The notes: generated from the letters alone by a model not told the origin. Positions 1 through 11,700 are shown, numbered from the stretch's first letter. The stretch: DNA of 64,000 bases from Selaginella tamariscina (GCA_003024785.1 PUQB01000704.1:1-64000), one strand, 5' to 3'. Numbers and translations are program-made.

Positions 1-150
1 TATATATATACACACACACATAATATATGTGTGTGTTTTATCTGTATAATTTTTTATTTATTAATTTTATCTCTCGCACACACGCTAAGCCCCTCGAGCG
101 CGGATTATTTATTTTATTCTATTTAATTTTATCTAATCTCCCGCGCACAC
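1..150. repeat. TG/TA satellite-like DNA at the left edge
   Basis: The stretch opens with TA and CA/TG dinucleotide runs. It then carries the phrase TTTATCTGTATAATTTT and a segment ending TCTCTCGCACACACGC. The same phrases recur at about 17,650, 18,130, 18,410 and 18,620, just before the second module copy. It is therefore the right end of the same satellite block that precedes the second copy. No gene is seen. Confidence 0.7.
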
Positions 151-1790
151 GGCGGATTAAGCCGCCTCGAGCGGCGGGATTAATCCCGCGCCGAGGCCCG
201 TCACGCAGGCTATGGGCGGCGGGATTAATCCCGCCGCTCTAGGACAAACCGAAGAGCGGCGGGATTAATCCCACCGCCCATGGCCTGCGTGAGGGCCTCG
301 GCAGCGGGATTAATCCCGCCGCTCACCCATGCCCTACGCGGAATGCGGCGGGATTTATCTCGCCGGCAATGGCCTGTGTGAAGGCCCTAATGGGCGGATT
401 AATCCCGCCGGATTCTGCGCAGGGCATTTACAGGGGATGGGCGGCGGGATTAATCTCGCCGCTCATGAGGCTAACCGAAGAGCCTGCATGAAAGATCCTG
501 CATGGAAGGCTAACCGAAGAGCCTGCATGACATGTCCTGCGCGTAAGGCGGCGGGATTAATCCCGCCGCCCAGGGAATTCACGCAGGACATAAACGGCGG
601 GATTAATCCCGCCCCACGCTCATGCCCTTCGCGGAGGGCAGCGGGATTAATCCTGCCGCTCAGGCACTTCCGCAGGATATAAGCGGCGGGATTAATCCGC
701 CCCCACCCATCCCTATTCAAAATGCCGCAGCCAATATATATGTGTGAGCGCATGATTTACGAGAGGGCGGTGGGATTAATCTCTCTGAACCTTCATTGCC
801 GGTGGCGGGATTAATCCCGCCACCCTTTTTCCTCATTGGTATGTTGAATCAATCCTGACAAACTCTGTCTGAGACGGAGAAGGTTTACAAAATACCAATG
901 GAGGGAACTGAGAAGGGTGGTGGGATTAATTTCACCATCCCTTACATGGTGGGCGGGATTAATCCCGCCGCGTACGCATGCCATGCGCGGAATCGGGCGG
1001 GATTTATCCCGCCGCCATTGGCCTGCCTGAAGGGCCTAGGCGGCAGGATTAATCCCGCAAGATTTTGCACAGGCATTGGCGTTCGGCGGGATTAATCCCG
1101 CCGACTAAGGCCCGAGTGAAGGGCCTAGGCGGCGGATTAATCCCGCAAGATTTCGCACAGGGCATTGGCGTTCGGCGGGATTAATCCCGCCGACTAAGGC
1201 CCGAGTGAAGGGCCTGGGAGGCGGGATTAATCCCGCGCGACGTGCCCTGCGAATCGGGCGGGATTTATCCCGCCGCCATTGGCCTGCCTGAAGTGCCTAG
1301 GCGGCGGGATTAATCCCGCCCGATTCCGCCAGGGAATTGGGCGTCCGGCGGGATTAATCCCGCCGCATAGGGACCGAGTGAAGGCCCTGGGCGGCGGGAT
1401 TAATCCCGCCGAGTCTTCAATGCCTGTTGGAGGAATGAATCCCGCCACCCTTCTCTTTTTTCTCCATTGGTGAGTCGGACCAATCCCAAACGTTTCTGTC
1501 TGAGACGTAGAAGGTTTACAACATACCAATGGAGAGAATTGGGAAGGGTGGGGAAATTCATTTAACCATCCTTACATGGTGGGCGAGATTAATCCCGCCT
1601 CCTTTCTGGAGTCACTGAAGGGGTGTGAGAAATAAATCCTGCCCAGTTCTCTCTGAGACCGAGAAGGGTGGCAAGATTAATTCCGCACTCCCGTTCAAGG
1701 CCTCCAGAAAGGTGGCGAGATTAATCCCGCCCACTCTTTCAGGAGGCATTGAAGGGGTGGCGAGATTAATCCCGCCGCACCTTCCATGTG
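150..1790. repeat. Palindrome array A (18-bp perfect palindromes)
   Basis: About 25-30 copies of the perfect palindrome GGCGGGATTAATCCCGCC and close variants (ATTTATCTCG, ATTAATTTCACC, CGAGATTAATCCCGCC) are spaced roughly 35-90 bp apart. The intervening spacers (for example GCCCATGGCCTGCGTGAGG and its reverse complement) also occur in both orientations, so palindromes nest inside larger inverted repeats. Copies decay towards the right end, where GCGAGATTAATCCCGCC predominates. Short open frames here only translate the palindrome as repeated Gly-Gly-Ile-Asn-Pro-Ala or Ala-Gly-Leu-Ile-Pro-Pro and are not taken as genes. Confidence 0.93.
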
Positions 1791-1890
1791 AATATATATG
1801 TGTATTAGTATATATAAGTTGCATATCTCATTTTATTTACTTTTATCATCTTATCATAATATTTCGAGTAAAAGCTAGGAATCTATGTAA

Positions 1891-1977
1891 AACTGTCCAG
1901 AGCTCACATTTGTGGTGGTTCTAAAACGAAATGTTATCTTTCTTTTGCACTAACACAAATGTGAGCTTCGGACAGTT
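1891..1977. other. 87-nt stem-loop upstream of gene A, copy 1
   Basis: A 25-nt left arm (1891-1915) is complementary to a right arm (1953-1977) with about three mismatches, enclosing a 37-nt loop. The structure lies about 100 bp upstream of a splice-acceptor-like TTTTGCAG that precedes the first recognised coding segment of gene A. It is conserved in the second module copy. It could be a small-RNA hairpin, a MITE-like relic or a 5'-leader structure; the sequence does not decide. Confidence 0.6.
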
Positions 1978-2118
1978 AATTACGTCTACTTCTCTCTGTG
2001 TATTATTTTTGTATATTCGGGTTTATACAAGTGTGTGTGCGTTTTTATATAATTTGTATTATAGTGTATTATTTTGCAGAAGGACGATTTGATCAAACAA
2101 GGAGATCGAGTCATTAGT

Positions 2119-5100
2119 ATGGAGTCGTCGTCAAATTCTGGGTAAGAATTAAAATAAAATCTGTTATACTCGGATACTTGAACTAATCATTTTTGTATTC
2201 AGATGTGGAATTGAGGTGACATTAAAGACAAGAGCAGGAGAAGAGATGGGCAGGGGGATTCTGGAATCAACTTGGCCATATTTTAAGATAAATGGGAAGC
2301 GCATTGGAGCAACCATGGTTGCTGTCAAATTAACCTCTGTCACATCTCATGGACAAGCAAAACAATGGAAAGTAGATTCGCTAGTCAAGCACCCGAAAGC
2401 AGGCTGCGAACCCAGATTGGACGATGCTCGACAATATGCCTTGTTCCATCCAATGTCACGTTCTCGGATCCAGAGGTCGTCAGTTACAACATTAATTTCG
2501 GGTGGTTTTGTCGACTTGTGGATAATGACGTTCACGTGTTCACTAATGATGTTGACCTTGGAGTTCTTCTTCAACTCAACGAAAGCCCATCTATGGAGGG
2601 GATCCATCTGGATGTCTACTTCGAAATCTTCAGACTCATCGAGTAGGTGTATTGTCAGGAGATATTGCTTCACAATACAGAAAATCAGCAAGTGGAGCAA
2701 TCTTCCCTCTTCACATTGAAGAAGAACACAGCGACATCATAAGGAGATTGAGAGGGTGGCTCGGTCTCAGGTTCTCTACAGATCACGTTCAATTTGCTTA
2801 GGAAGCTTTGGGAGCTGGAAGAGTGTACCGAGAACACTAGAACAGCTGCAGTCGGGGATCACACATGTTGATTCGGATCGCAAAAGAAAATCATCAATCG
2901 TTTTGTCAGCTGCACCTGTGGCATCTCATGCTGCAATAAGTCACAAGGAAATGATGTTGGATGATAAGATTTATCCTTGTAGGGTTAAATATTGCAGCGT
3001 CAACCCAAACTTCAATTACAGGCCACTCAACCAGGAACGTGTAGCTGAGCTCATGGAGAAGATGAAGGACGACAATTCTTATACCGTTCCACATAATGCT
3101 GTTTTGTGTCCATACTATGAAAGAAGGAAGGGCGCTGACAAAGTCTGGATCACAACACCAGAACAACTCATGAAGATTCAGACGGAGAATAAAAATCTAT
3201 CAAGTACTACATCATTAGTGGCCAGCACACAATAACGGCAGCCCAACGACTTCTCGATGAACACAACAAAGGAACGATGGCAACAAAACTTTCCGAGCAT
3301 ACCCGTGAGAAGCTGACAAAAAGATCGGCGTTTTTAGCTAAGCCGAATCTCACAATCGAGCAGTACCATAAGTTATCGGCGGAATGGGACGCTGCCGACA
3401 CCAACCACTACAACAGCAAAATATGGGAGAAGTTTAAACACACGCGAGCCGTGTGGGAATCTCTTCAGCGACCACAAAGAGCTACCGCAGGGAATACACA
3501 ATCTGCGGAATACCGGGTAAGCAAATTGTTTGGGCGGGATTTATCTCGCCGGTATATTAATCTGTCTTTTTCCTCAGAGAGTTGAAGAAATTGCAGCAGT
3601 TGATTTTGCCCAGGTGGGCGGGAAGGAAACATCCTTTCTGATGATGTTGATTTCTTGCCCCGAAGATAGGATCTTTGCCAAATGGTTGGGGATTATGGAA
3701 TCCTTTTCAAAAGGAACACTGAAGAAGAAGCAGACAAGTGAAGGGGAGCCCTCAGAAAAGTCTGCAAAGAAACCCAGTAAGACGCCGAAGGCTAAGTCTG
3801 TTCAATCTACAAAGGATGTAGACAACGATTTCAAGCTCACATGGTTGAAGCCTTTAAATGGAACAACGATGGAGGAGATGGAAGTCTTGGCTGATTTGGT
3901 GATCGATGGCAAACTACAAATTAATAACAGCAGCCCAACCTCTCCTTTTCATCTCAAGGCAATGGAGTTGAAGACGGTCAGGCATTTCAAGGAGTGGTTG
4001 GGAATACACTGCCACAAACTGGGTTGGACCTCGACTTCAACATATGAAGAGGTCAGCAAATATTTGCATGTGACGAACGATGATATGCTTGTCGAATGGG
4101 TGAACCAATCGGAAGATCTAGGCAAGAATCTATTGCACGCCAACGCCAAAAAGGAGAACATTGGGATGACGCCTTCTCTTATGGCAGTCCTTCAGCAGCG
4201 GAGAACCGAATTGAACCTTATAAAGGAGGATGCTACGAATCACGACAAGCCCTACAGATGTTTGTTGTTAGATTCGGAGACTTTATGGGGTAACATCACT
4301 GCTTGTAGGAAACCGTTTCAATTGTTCGTGATGGATCGGCGGGTGTCAAAAAATCTTTCGACAGATAGGGCACTAGAGGATCTGGTGGAGAAACTTAGCC
4401 GTGCAAGCATATACATAGAAGGTATTTATTATTGAATTCATGCTTGCGCTCTTCACTGATACCTACTTTTTCAGGTATTTATTTCTTGATTCTTGCTCAT
4501 GTCACCGATACTTTTGCCTTCGCCTTCGCCAAGAAGAATAGACATCGTTGGACAGGATTTTATATGAACGATGCTAATCCCAAGTGCATTGATACCGTTG
4601 TTCACTTGGTTGTTAGGAATGCGCCAAACAATTTCAAGCTTCCAAATGACTGGCCAGGCATCTGTTTGCACTCCAACGGCCCTGAACCTCCATCCGATAC
4701 ACCGATAGGTATGAGTGACGTATTCGGCAATGTACGTTATCCAAACATTACAAGTCAAGCGGCACGGAGCATCGTCAACTTGATCAGGGGTCCTCACAGT
4801 GATGCGTGGGTTTTTGACTACTGCACTAGGGGGTCCGTCTTGAAGGAGTGTTACCTTCGGCATACATGTGTGTTTGCCGTTGAAAAGGATAAGACCATGG
4901 TTGAGGACCTGAACAAGTGGATAGATTGGGTCTCAACTGAGTACCCCAACGATCCATAAAGGCGTATTTGAGAAAGTTCCCTCCAGATAAGTGCGATAGC
5001 TCTGAAGGTGAATCTGGTTCAATCTCGGAGTCTGAGAACGAACTTCAATCAGATATTAGACCGGAAGTTATCTCGAGGAGTACAGAACATTCGCACACTC

Positions 5101-5219
5101 CAGGACCCATGGAAACATCAATAGAAGATGCAGAAGATCTTGAACCATCTCACAAGCGGCTTAGACCTTCTTCGCCTCACTCAGAAGGTAATAGCGAAGA
5201 AGAATTGATAATGAATTGA
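2119..5219 (+). pseudogene. Gene A copy 1: ParB-like / methyltransferase-like gene, frameshifted
   Basis: This is colinear with the intact copy at 20,627-23,732, with very few substitutions and the same three introns: 2142-2202, one around 3,517-3,578 and one around 4,421-4,474. Compared with that copy it lacks single bases near 2433, 2622, 2743, 3191 and 4951, each of which breaks the frame. The reading frame is therefore split across at least five pieces. All five differences are one-base deletions, none is an in-frame stop substitution. This is compatible with recent pseudogenization or with uncorrected long-read indels. The domain layout is described at the second copy. A variant palindrome (GGGCGGGATTTATCTCGCC) sits in the second intron at about 3,533. 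Confidence 0.8.
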
Positions 5220-5330
5220 TAGAGTGATGAATAGTTGTAAATGAGTGTAACATAAGGCATTTTTGTATATTTCTTTTATATTTGTACAGAAAATAAATTC
5301 TCAAGGATTAATGAAGCTTTTAGTTCAAAC

Positions 5331-6654
5331 ATGGGTCACACATTAACAAGGTAAATAATATACCTTGATAATTTTAAGGTCAGCTAATTATCATTTTGCA
5401 GATGTAATGAAATAATTGAGAACATGGATTTTCAGCATTGCCATGAGGTAAGAGAGGGGTTTGGCGACAATTTCTTGTGCCACATGTCAGAATGACAGAG
5501 TTCATGCAGGAAATGGATAATAATGCAGCTCAAAACATCGTTACCATGGGGGCCACTTCATCATCATTTTTATTGGCTTCATTCCGAAATCAATTTCTTC
5601 AGCGCATGCAATATCTGAATCTTGTAAGGATGATGTACAATTAAATGATGAAGGGATAGGCAACGAGATAGTGGCAACGGATAAATGTGAAAGGGAGCAA
5701 ACAAGTGATTTGCAAAGTATTCAAGAGGCAACGCTATCTCATGTTACTCATGGCCATATTGTGTTGTTGGATGTCAATGGTGTTCTGCTTCATCGACAAA
5801 GGCCCAGGATAGAAAAAAGAAATCAAACAAGGAGATTTCATTCCTTGTCATGGTAAATTTCGATATGATATTATTTTTCGTCCAGGGTTGGATCGTCTCT
5901 TTCAAAAGCTTAAGGAGATGGGTGCGCTTGTGGGGATTTGGTCATGCATGCAGATTCATAACTTAACACCGCTGTTGAATTTACTTAAGAAACATTGTAG
6001 TGTTGCAGAAGAGGTGATTCGTAAAGATTGGATTTTTGACCAGCGAATATGTTATAAACCTCTCGAATTTCACAATATAAGAAAGGAAAGCAAGCCTACT
6101 TCTTCAAGAATGAAAGAATAATTGGGACTCATGGGGAGATCAGTCGCTTAAGGATAACGAAGAATGCACATATCTTAGTAGTAGACGACTCTCCTCAGAA
6201 GGCTATGCTCAACCAAAACATTGCTTGTATTCATCCAATCACTTTCGATCCATATTCTGATACCGATATCATGGATGAGCTAGTGAACTACTTGGATACG
6301 TGCCTCAGAAAGAAGAATCTCGAAAATTTTTGTGAGCAGTATCCACCGTATCATACATTTCCTGAAGCTTTTCTTTCTCGTGATATTGAATTTTATAAAA
6401 TGAAGGATAGCAACCGGGCGCTTTATAATATTATTCTTAAGGAACGTCAGTTTTTAGATGAGCCTTTATGCAGACCTTCTCTTATCACATCTTATGTATT
6501 AACAAGGATGGCAACTCCCAATTGCATTCGTGAGAGTGTTAAGTGGTGGCAACAACATCAAGATATTGACCAAAATGATTTGATTAATCCGGAGAGTGAT
6601 GATTTAGACAAAATGAAAAGATTTCTTTGTATGATAGAAAGAAAGTATTTATAA
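5331..6654 (+). pseudogene. Gene B copy 1: NIF/FCP1-like HAD-fold protein, frameshifted
   Basis: This encodes a protein of the NLI-interacting-factor (FCP1-homology) type. Visible are a first HAD motif L-L-D-V-N-G-V-L near 5,768, a middle block around F-R-P-G-L-D-R-L-F and G-I-W-S, and a second acidic block V-V-D-D-S-P near 6,180. The C-terminal 149 codons (6205-6654) are open. FCP1/SCP phosphatases use D-x-D-x-T/V; here the second Asp is Asn, and from memory several plant NIF-family members also read D-L-N-G. Relative to the second copy this one lacks about 9 bp near 5,560 and has indels near 5,580, 5,810 and 6,090, so the frame is interrupted. The start is uncertain: a short exon from ATG 5331 followed by a GT-AG intron is plausible. 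Confidence 0.7.
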
Positions 6655-6935
6655 AAAAATTAACATGTTGATAAGAAAATGATTTCATTTGTAATTATGT
6701 TTGATAGTATTTCTTCATTATTGTAAACTATTTTTAGAATAATATGAATATTCTAAGATATTTTAGGAATATTCCTTACTAAGTAAGGTTATTGAAGGAT
6801 TAATTAATTAATTAATTAATATTTAAGGCTTAATTACATATTAATTAAATGATTAATTAATAATTAAAACTTAAGTATTAATTAGTAATTTATTTTATAT
6901 TCCCATTTTCACGTATCATGCCCACTTTAGTTACA
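6655..6935. other. AT-rich 3' tail and right edge of module copy 1
   Basis: The DNA is AT-rich with runs of TTAATTAATTAA. It is nearly identical to 25,178-25,463 of the second copy. Identity between the two copies stops exactly after TTACAACGTGCAT, which marks the module's right edge. No gene is seen. Confidence 0.75.
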
Positions 6936-6959
6936 ACGTGCATAGTTCCTAAGTTCTGT

Positions 6960-7043
6960 CTTGCTCTCCGTCCTGCTCCTGCGTCAAGCCTTCTTGTTCT
7001 TGGAATCCTGCTCTCTTCCTGTTTCCTGAATCGTGGCTTGACA
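6960..7043. repeat. Left arm of inverted repeat flanking the gag-pol remnant
   Basis: The core at 6,983-7,043 (begins GTCAAGCCTTCTTGTTCTTG, ends CGTGGCTTGACA) matches the reverse complement of 10,448-10,508 at roughly 87 percent by eye. The outer 23 bp also match more weakly. Confidence 0.75.
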
Positions 7044-7126
7044 TTTGATAGTAACTGCTTTCATAACAGCTACTTTTTTTTCTTTGATTCTTTTCCTTTG
7101 TTTTCCTCCTTTTTCTTTCATAGATC

Positions 7127-8048
7127 ATGGCTGATTTTAAGCACTTTCAACGCAAGCACCAAATGTTGCTTCATGAGCTGGCCACTTTGCGCCAAATGGT
7201 CACCGACCTGCAAGGTTCCACCAACGTAGTGCATGCAGCTGCTGATGCATCCTCCAAGGCTGCTGCTCAGGCTCTTTCTCAGGCATTGGTGGTTCCCTCT
7301 TCATCGAACTTTTCTTCGGAGCCGAAGATCAGCATGCCAGAAAAGTTCAATGGCAATCATGCCGATTTCCAAGGTTTCTTGAATCAGATCCGGCTCTTGA
7401 TCCGCATGCAACCACGCCGCTACTCGACTGATGCACAAAAGGTTGGCCTTTAGCATCCTTACTAAGTGGATCTCCACGGGCTTGGGTTGCCCCCTTGCTG
7501 GAGCGTGACGACCCATTAATGAAAGACTTTGAAGGTTTCGTGGCTGCCTTTGAAGCTTGCTTTGGGGATCCTGACAAGTACCTTTCCACATGCACGAAGT
7601 TACGAAAGCTCACTCAAGGATCCCAACCAGCTTCCGTCTATGCATTCGAATTTCAGCAACTTTGCATGAACATTCCATGGGACGAGACTGCATTGATCGA
7701 ACACTTTCGTTTTGGGTTGAGGGATGACGTGAAGGACCTTCTTACGTTACCAGATGCCCAAACATTAGCGGAGATCATGCAACAAGCTGTTCGTTGTGAC
7801 AACCGTTTGTTCAAGCATCGTCAGGAAAAATCCCGTCAGTAGTTCCTGCAAACCAATCCTGCAATTATGGTACATGTTCTGCACCACCTTCTGGAGTAGT
7901 TTTTATGGAGGTTGAGAAATCCAAGCGTGGCTCTCTTTCCGCTGCTAAGAAGCAACGTCGCCGCAGTGAGAACCTATGCTTGTATTGTGGTGAAGTAGGA
8001 CACAAGGTGGCAGAATGTCCTATTAAAGCCAGGAAGTTCAAGACGTGA
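7127..8048 (+). pseudogene. gag-like region of the retroelement
   Basis: A coding stretch starts M-A-D-F-K-H-F and carries a heptad-like N-terminal segment. A retrotransposon gag domain follows (P-E-K-F-N-G near 7,341; later A-F-E-A-C-F-G-D-P and W-D-E-T-A-L-I-E-H-F-R-F-G-L). It ends with a zinc knuckle of the form C-x2-C-x4-H-x4-C near 7,976-8,020. A frameshift lies near 7,450 and a stop near 7,842, so the frame is open only in pieces. Gag would form the retrotransposon particle and bind its RNA. Confidence 0.7.
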
Positions 8049-10483
8049 AGTTGAAGCTGGAGTTCAGTCAAAAACTTCAATGTCCACTTCGTCTAGGAGC
8101 TGTGAAGTTGGACGTAGGTGCAGGCTCCATTGGTGCTGCTACCATTTCATCACTCAAGTTTCTTGTACACATTCATTTTAATAATCGAGAGCTTAAGGAG
8201 TTTGCCATGTTAGACACTGGTGCAAATGCATGCTTCATGGATGACACTTTTGCAGCTCAGCATGGCATTCCGGTGGTGAAGTTGAAGCGTACAGTTCCTG
8301 TAGAGGTGGCCGATGGTCGTTTGATTGCTTCTGGCGCAGTTACCCACGCTACCACACCTCTCTATTGTAGTCATGGCGCATTCAACTGTTCGATTTTCTT
8401 CAACTTGATCAAGACTCGGTCGACTCCCATCATTTTTGGTATGCCATGGTTTGTTGTTGCAAATCCGCAGATCGACTGGAGGTCTAGGACGCTCACGTTT
8501 TCCTCTCCAGTAGCCAGGATCAATCCTGTACCTTCCTGCGTGCAGGATACATCCTTGGTGTCTGAGGCAGTACAAGCTACAGGATTGACCGTGCCTGTTC
8601 CTGTACCAGTGTTGAAGGCTCCTCCTCGACAGGATTCACCTCATGTCAGTTCCTCAGCACATCCGCAGGCTCTCTCCACTCCTGTAAGTTTGCGGATTCC
8701 TGTACAGGGTTCTTCCAATCCTGTATCAGTGTCGAAGGTTCCTCCTCAACATGATCCACCTCCCGTTGGTTCGTCAGCACACTTCGCAGGCTTCCCTCAC
8801 TCCTGTGCAACCACAGACTTCTGTACAGGATTCTTCCAATCCTGTACACTCGTCAACATCCACACAGATTTCCCAATCCTGCCTCCTTTTGTTACTCTGT
8901 TTTTGTTCCACCCTCCAAGATCCTTTCTCTTTTTCAGTCACAGTTCCTCCTTCTCCTCTCCGAGTTCTTACCACTACCATGCATGAACTTGCCACTGATC
9001 CTGCTCCTTTCCACCTTTTTGCCTTTCAAGTAACTCCTACGTCCTGTTTTGCCTTTCCTATGTCTAACTCTCTGTTTTTCAATCTCCTTCTCCTGCTCCT
9101 TTTCCTTCTCCTCCTTCTTCCCTACCATCCAAGTATCACTCCTTTCAGGACGTTTTTGATAAGCACAAGGCTGCAGTTCTTCTGTTCACAGGTCCTACGA
9201 CTGTCCTATTGATCTTGCGGAAGGAAAGACTCCACTGTTTGGACCGATTTATGCACTGTCACCCACAGAGTTGGAGGTTCTTCGTCAGTACATCGAGGAC
9301 AACTTAGCATCGGCTTCATTCGTCACTCAAAGTCCCCTGCAGGAGCACCTATTTTCTTTGTCAAGAAGAAGGATGGGAGTTTACGTTTGGTTGTGGATTA
9401 CAGGGGTTTGAATCAAGTCACCACTCGAAATCGGTACCCGTTGCCATTGATCCCGGAACTTCTCGATCGGTGCGAGGAGAAAAGGTGTTCACAAAGATCG
9501 ACTTACGAGGGGCCTACAACCTTGTACAGATTCGTCTAGGCGATGAGTGGAAGATTGCCTTTCGTACAAGGTATGGACACTTCGAGTACACGGTGATGCC
9601 TTTCGGCCTTACCAATGCCCCAGCCATGTTCCAACACATGGTGAATGTGACATCTTTCGTGACTTCTTGGACCAGTTTGTGGTGATCTACCTCGACGACA
9701 TTTTGATTTTCTCCAAGGACCAGGAGGCACATGACAAGCATGTACGATTGGTTCTACAGCGGCTTCGCGAGCATGGCCTGTATGCGAAGTTGGAGAAGTG
9801 TTTTTTCGATAGGGATTCTGTGGAGTTCTTGGGCTACATCGTCTCTCCTGCTGGCGTTTCCATGGACATGCACAAAAGGTGAAGACATCATGGAGTGGGA
9901 GAGGCCCAAGTCTGTACGAGATGTACAATGTTTCCTTGGCTTTGCAAACTTCTACAAGCGGTTCATACATGACTTCTCCAAGCGTGTACTTCCACTCACG
10001 GAACTCACCAAGCGCACAGAGGATTTCTCTTGGTCCGACAAGGCGGAACGTGCATTCACAACACTCAAGAACGCCTTCACGACAGCTCCGATTTTAGCAC
10101 ATCCTGATCCTTCTCGTCCTTTCTTCGTTGAAGCAGATGCCTCGGATTTTGCAGTAGGATTCGTCCTATCATAAGTTGGAAAAGACAAGTTGCTTCATTC
10201 TGTACTTTTCACTCTCGTAAGTTCCTTTCAGCAGAGATCAATTATGAGATTCATGACAAGGAACTCAAGGCCATTGTGGATTCGTTCGAGGAATGGCGGC
10301 ATTTCCTGGAAGGCGCTACGCATCCTGTACAAGTTCTTACGGATCACAAGAACTTGGAGTATTTTCAAATGGCTCGAGTTCTCAGTCGACGACAGGCTAG
10401 GTGGGCGGATTTCCTATCACGTTTTGATTTCGTCATCATCTACATGCTGTCAAGCCACGATCCAGGAACCAGGAAGTGAGTAG
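8045..10483 (+). pseudogene. pol-like region: protease, reverse transcriptase, RNase H
   Basis: The protease segment holds M-L-D-T-G-A-N near 8,210 and G-M-P-W near 8,440. A proline/serine-rich linker follows (about 8,530-9,180), full of repeated ATCCTGTAC-like phrases. Reverse transcriptase shows [11 protein letters not shown] near 9,487, F-G-L-T-N-A-P near 9,603 and Y-L-D-D-I-L near 9,690. RNase H shows the E-A-D-A-S-D-F block near 10,130 and T-D-H-K-N-L near 10,340. Frameshifts occur near 9,180, 9,650, 9,880 and 10,175. No integrase zinc-binding or D-D-E core follows. Confidence 0.75.
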
Positions 10484-10531
10484 GATTTCGAGAACAAGAA
10501 GGCTTGACTCAAGAACAGGACCGAGAGCAGG
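10448..10531. repeat. Right arm of inverted repeat flanking the gag-pol remnant
   Basis: The core 10,448-10,508 (TGTCAAGCCACG ... AAGGCTTGAC) is the reverse complement of the left arm. It begins within codons just past the RNase H domain, so it overlaps the end of the pol frame. Confidence 0.75.
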
Positions 10532-10720
10532 ACAGGAACCAGGAACAGGAACAGAACAGGACGGATCCAGGAGCAGGACAGGATCAGGATAGGATCGGGA
10601 ACAAGACAGGAAAGCAGGATAGGATCCAGGAACAAGATAGGAACTAGACAGGATCCAAGAGCAAGACAGGAGCAGGAGGCAAAGAGTAAGACAAGAACAA
10701 GACAAGAGCAAGGAACAAGA
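10520..10720. repeat. Purine-rich degenerate tandem repeat
   Basis: About 200 bp are built of CAGGAACAGGA and CAGGATCCAGGA-like units of roughly 11-12 bp, almost entirely purine on the plus strand. It lies directly outside the right inverted-repeat arm and resembles short phrases of the element's own linker in reverse complement. No coding capacity is claimed. Confidence 0.65.
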
Positions 10721-10759
10721 ATAATCGTAGAATGACTGGTGTTGATAGTAACTGATTGT

Positions 10760-11700
10760 ACAACAATTAGGTCAGAGCTTTTATGCTCACAACTCCAAGC
10801 TAATCTAGTCATGAGTCTAATATGCAAGTTGTAACTAAATGGGCATGGCTATAGTCCCATTTCCTAATAATTTAGCAATTTTAGCTATTTAATTAGCATT
10901 TCTAATATTAAAGGAATATCTTTAGAATATATGTTTGAAAAGAGAATATTCTTTAGAATATCTATTTTGTATTCTACCCTTTAATAAATTATAGCATTCA
11001 TTGAACAAAAATTAATAACATTAAAAAGTAGAATGTATTAAATTATATAATATATTGCCTAATAACAATTAAGGAAGAGCATAAGAGGTACATTATATAA
11101 ATATTGATGTTGTTATTAAAATATTAATATTTAATATAACATTATTAATTAAAAATTTGTAGTAGTAATATATATATAAAAATCCTATAATAATATAGTC
11201 AATCTTCCATATCATTTTTTAAATTTATATAGTTAAGTATACAATTTGGTACTATTATTAAAGAGTTTATAATAATTATGAATATTAAATATATGTATTT
11301 TATAATTTTTGTAATTGCTTTAAGCTTCAGAAAACATACATTCCTTGCAGTTTTGTTAATCGTGACTTTATCAACGCTTCTTGACATCCACCCATATCGA
11401 ATGGATTAACATTTATAAAACATGCTGGGTCTTTTTGATTGGGAGACATGTTTTCTCTAGGCATCCATTATATCTTTCGCTCTCCTTCTCGTGTCGCCTT
11501 TTTGTGGTTTGAACCATGCAACCTTAACAATACTATTTTGTGATTACTTCAGGTGTGTCGATAATTTGACCCATCCAAATAGGCTGATTATATGACGCAT
11601 CTGGAGTAATGAGAACCATCATTAGTTTTTGAAGATCCTTGCAGCAATCAAAGTATGCTTTAGGTTTTGGTTCCTTTGTCCAACAAAGTGTGGGGTTTGC
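10760..11700. other. AT-rich intergenic DNA
   Basis: AT-rich sequence with TAATAATAT-type runs separates the gag-pol remnant from the minus-strand DUF7869-like gene. No coding region, RNA gene or clear repeat boundary is recognised. Confidence 0.6.

Larger units (their letters stand above)
6950..10760 (+). mobile_element. Ty3/gypsy-type gag-pol remnant with inverted ends and no integrase
   Basis: In order along the plus strand: a gag-like region (about 7,127-7,842), a CCHC zinc knuckle (about 7,976-8,020), an aspartic protease (L-D-T-G-A near 8,213), reverse transcriptase (about 9,240-9,900, with Y-L-D-D-I-L near 9,690) and RNase H (about 10,080-10,430). RNase H runs out just after F-L-S-R-F-D-F and no integrase follows. 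No long terminal direct repeats are visible. Instead the block is bounded by a 61-bp inverted repeat (6,983-7,043 and 10,448-10,508), weakly extendable to about 85 bp. Several frameshifts interrupt the coding frames. It starts immediately at the right edge of module copy 1. Confidence 0.75.

Noticed and set aside
329..1529. Open frames encoding repeated Gly-Gly-Ile-Asn-Pro-Ala and Ala-Gly-Leu-Ile-Pro-Pro peptides in the palindrome arrays (also 14,555-14,785 and 18,943-19,887)
   Set aside because: They are the palindrome read in different frames on both strands. The same peptides appear on each strand and no start context or domain is present.
150..1790. Palindrome arrays as CRISPR arrays
   Set aside because: This is plant nuclear DNA, spacing is irregular, spacers are themselves repeated and inverted, and no cas genes are present.
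6950..10760. DIRS-type element (inverted repeats and no integrase)
   Set aside because: DIRS elements lack a retropepsin and carry a tyrosine recombinase; here a D-T-G-A protease is present and no recombinase was found.
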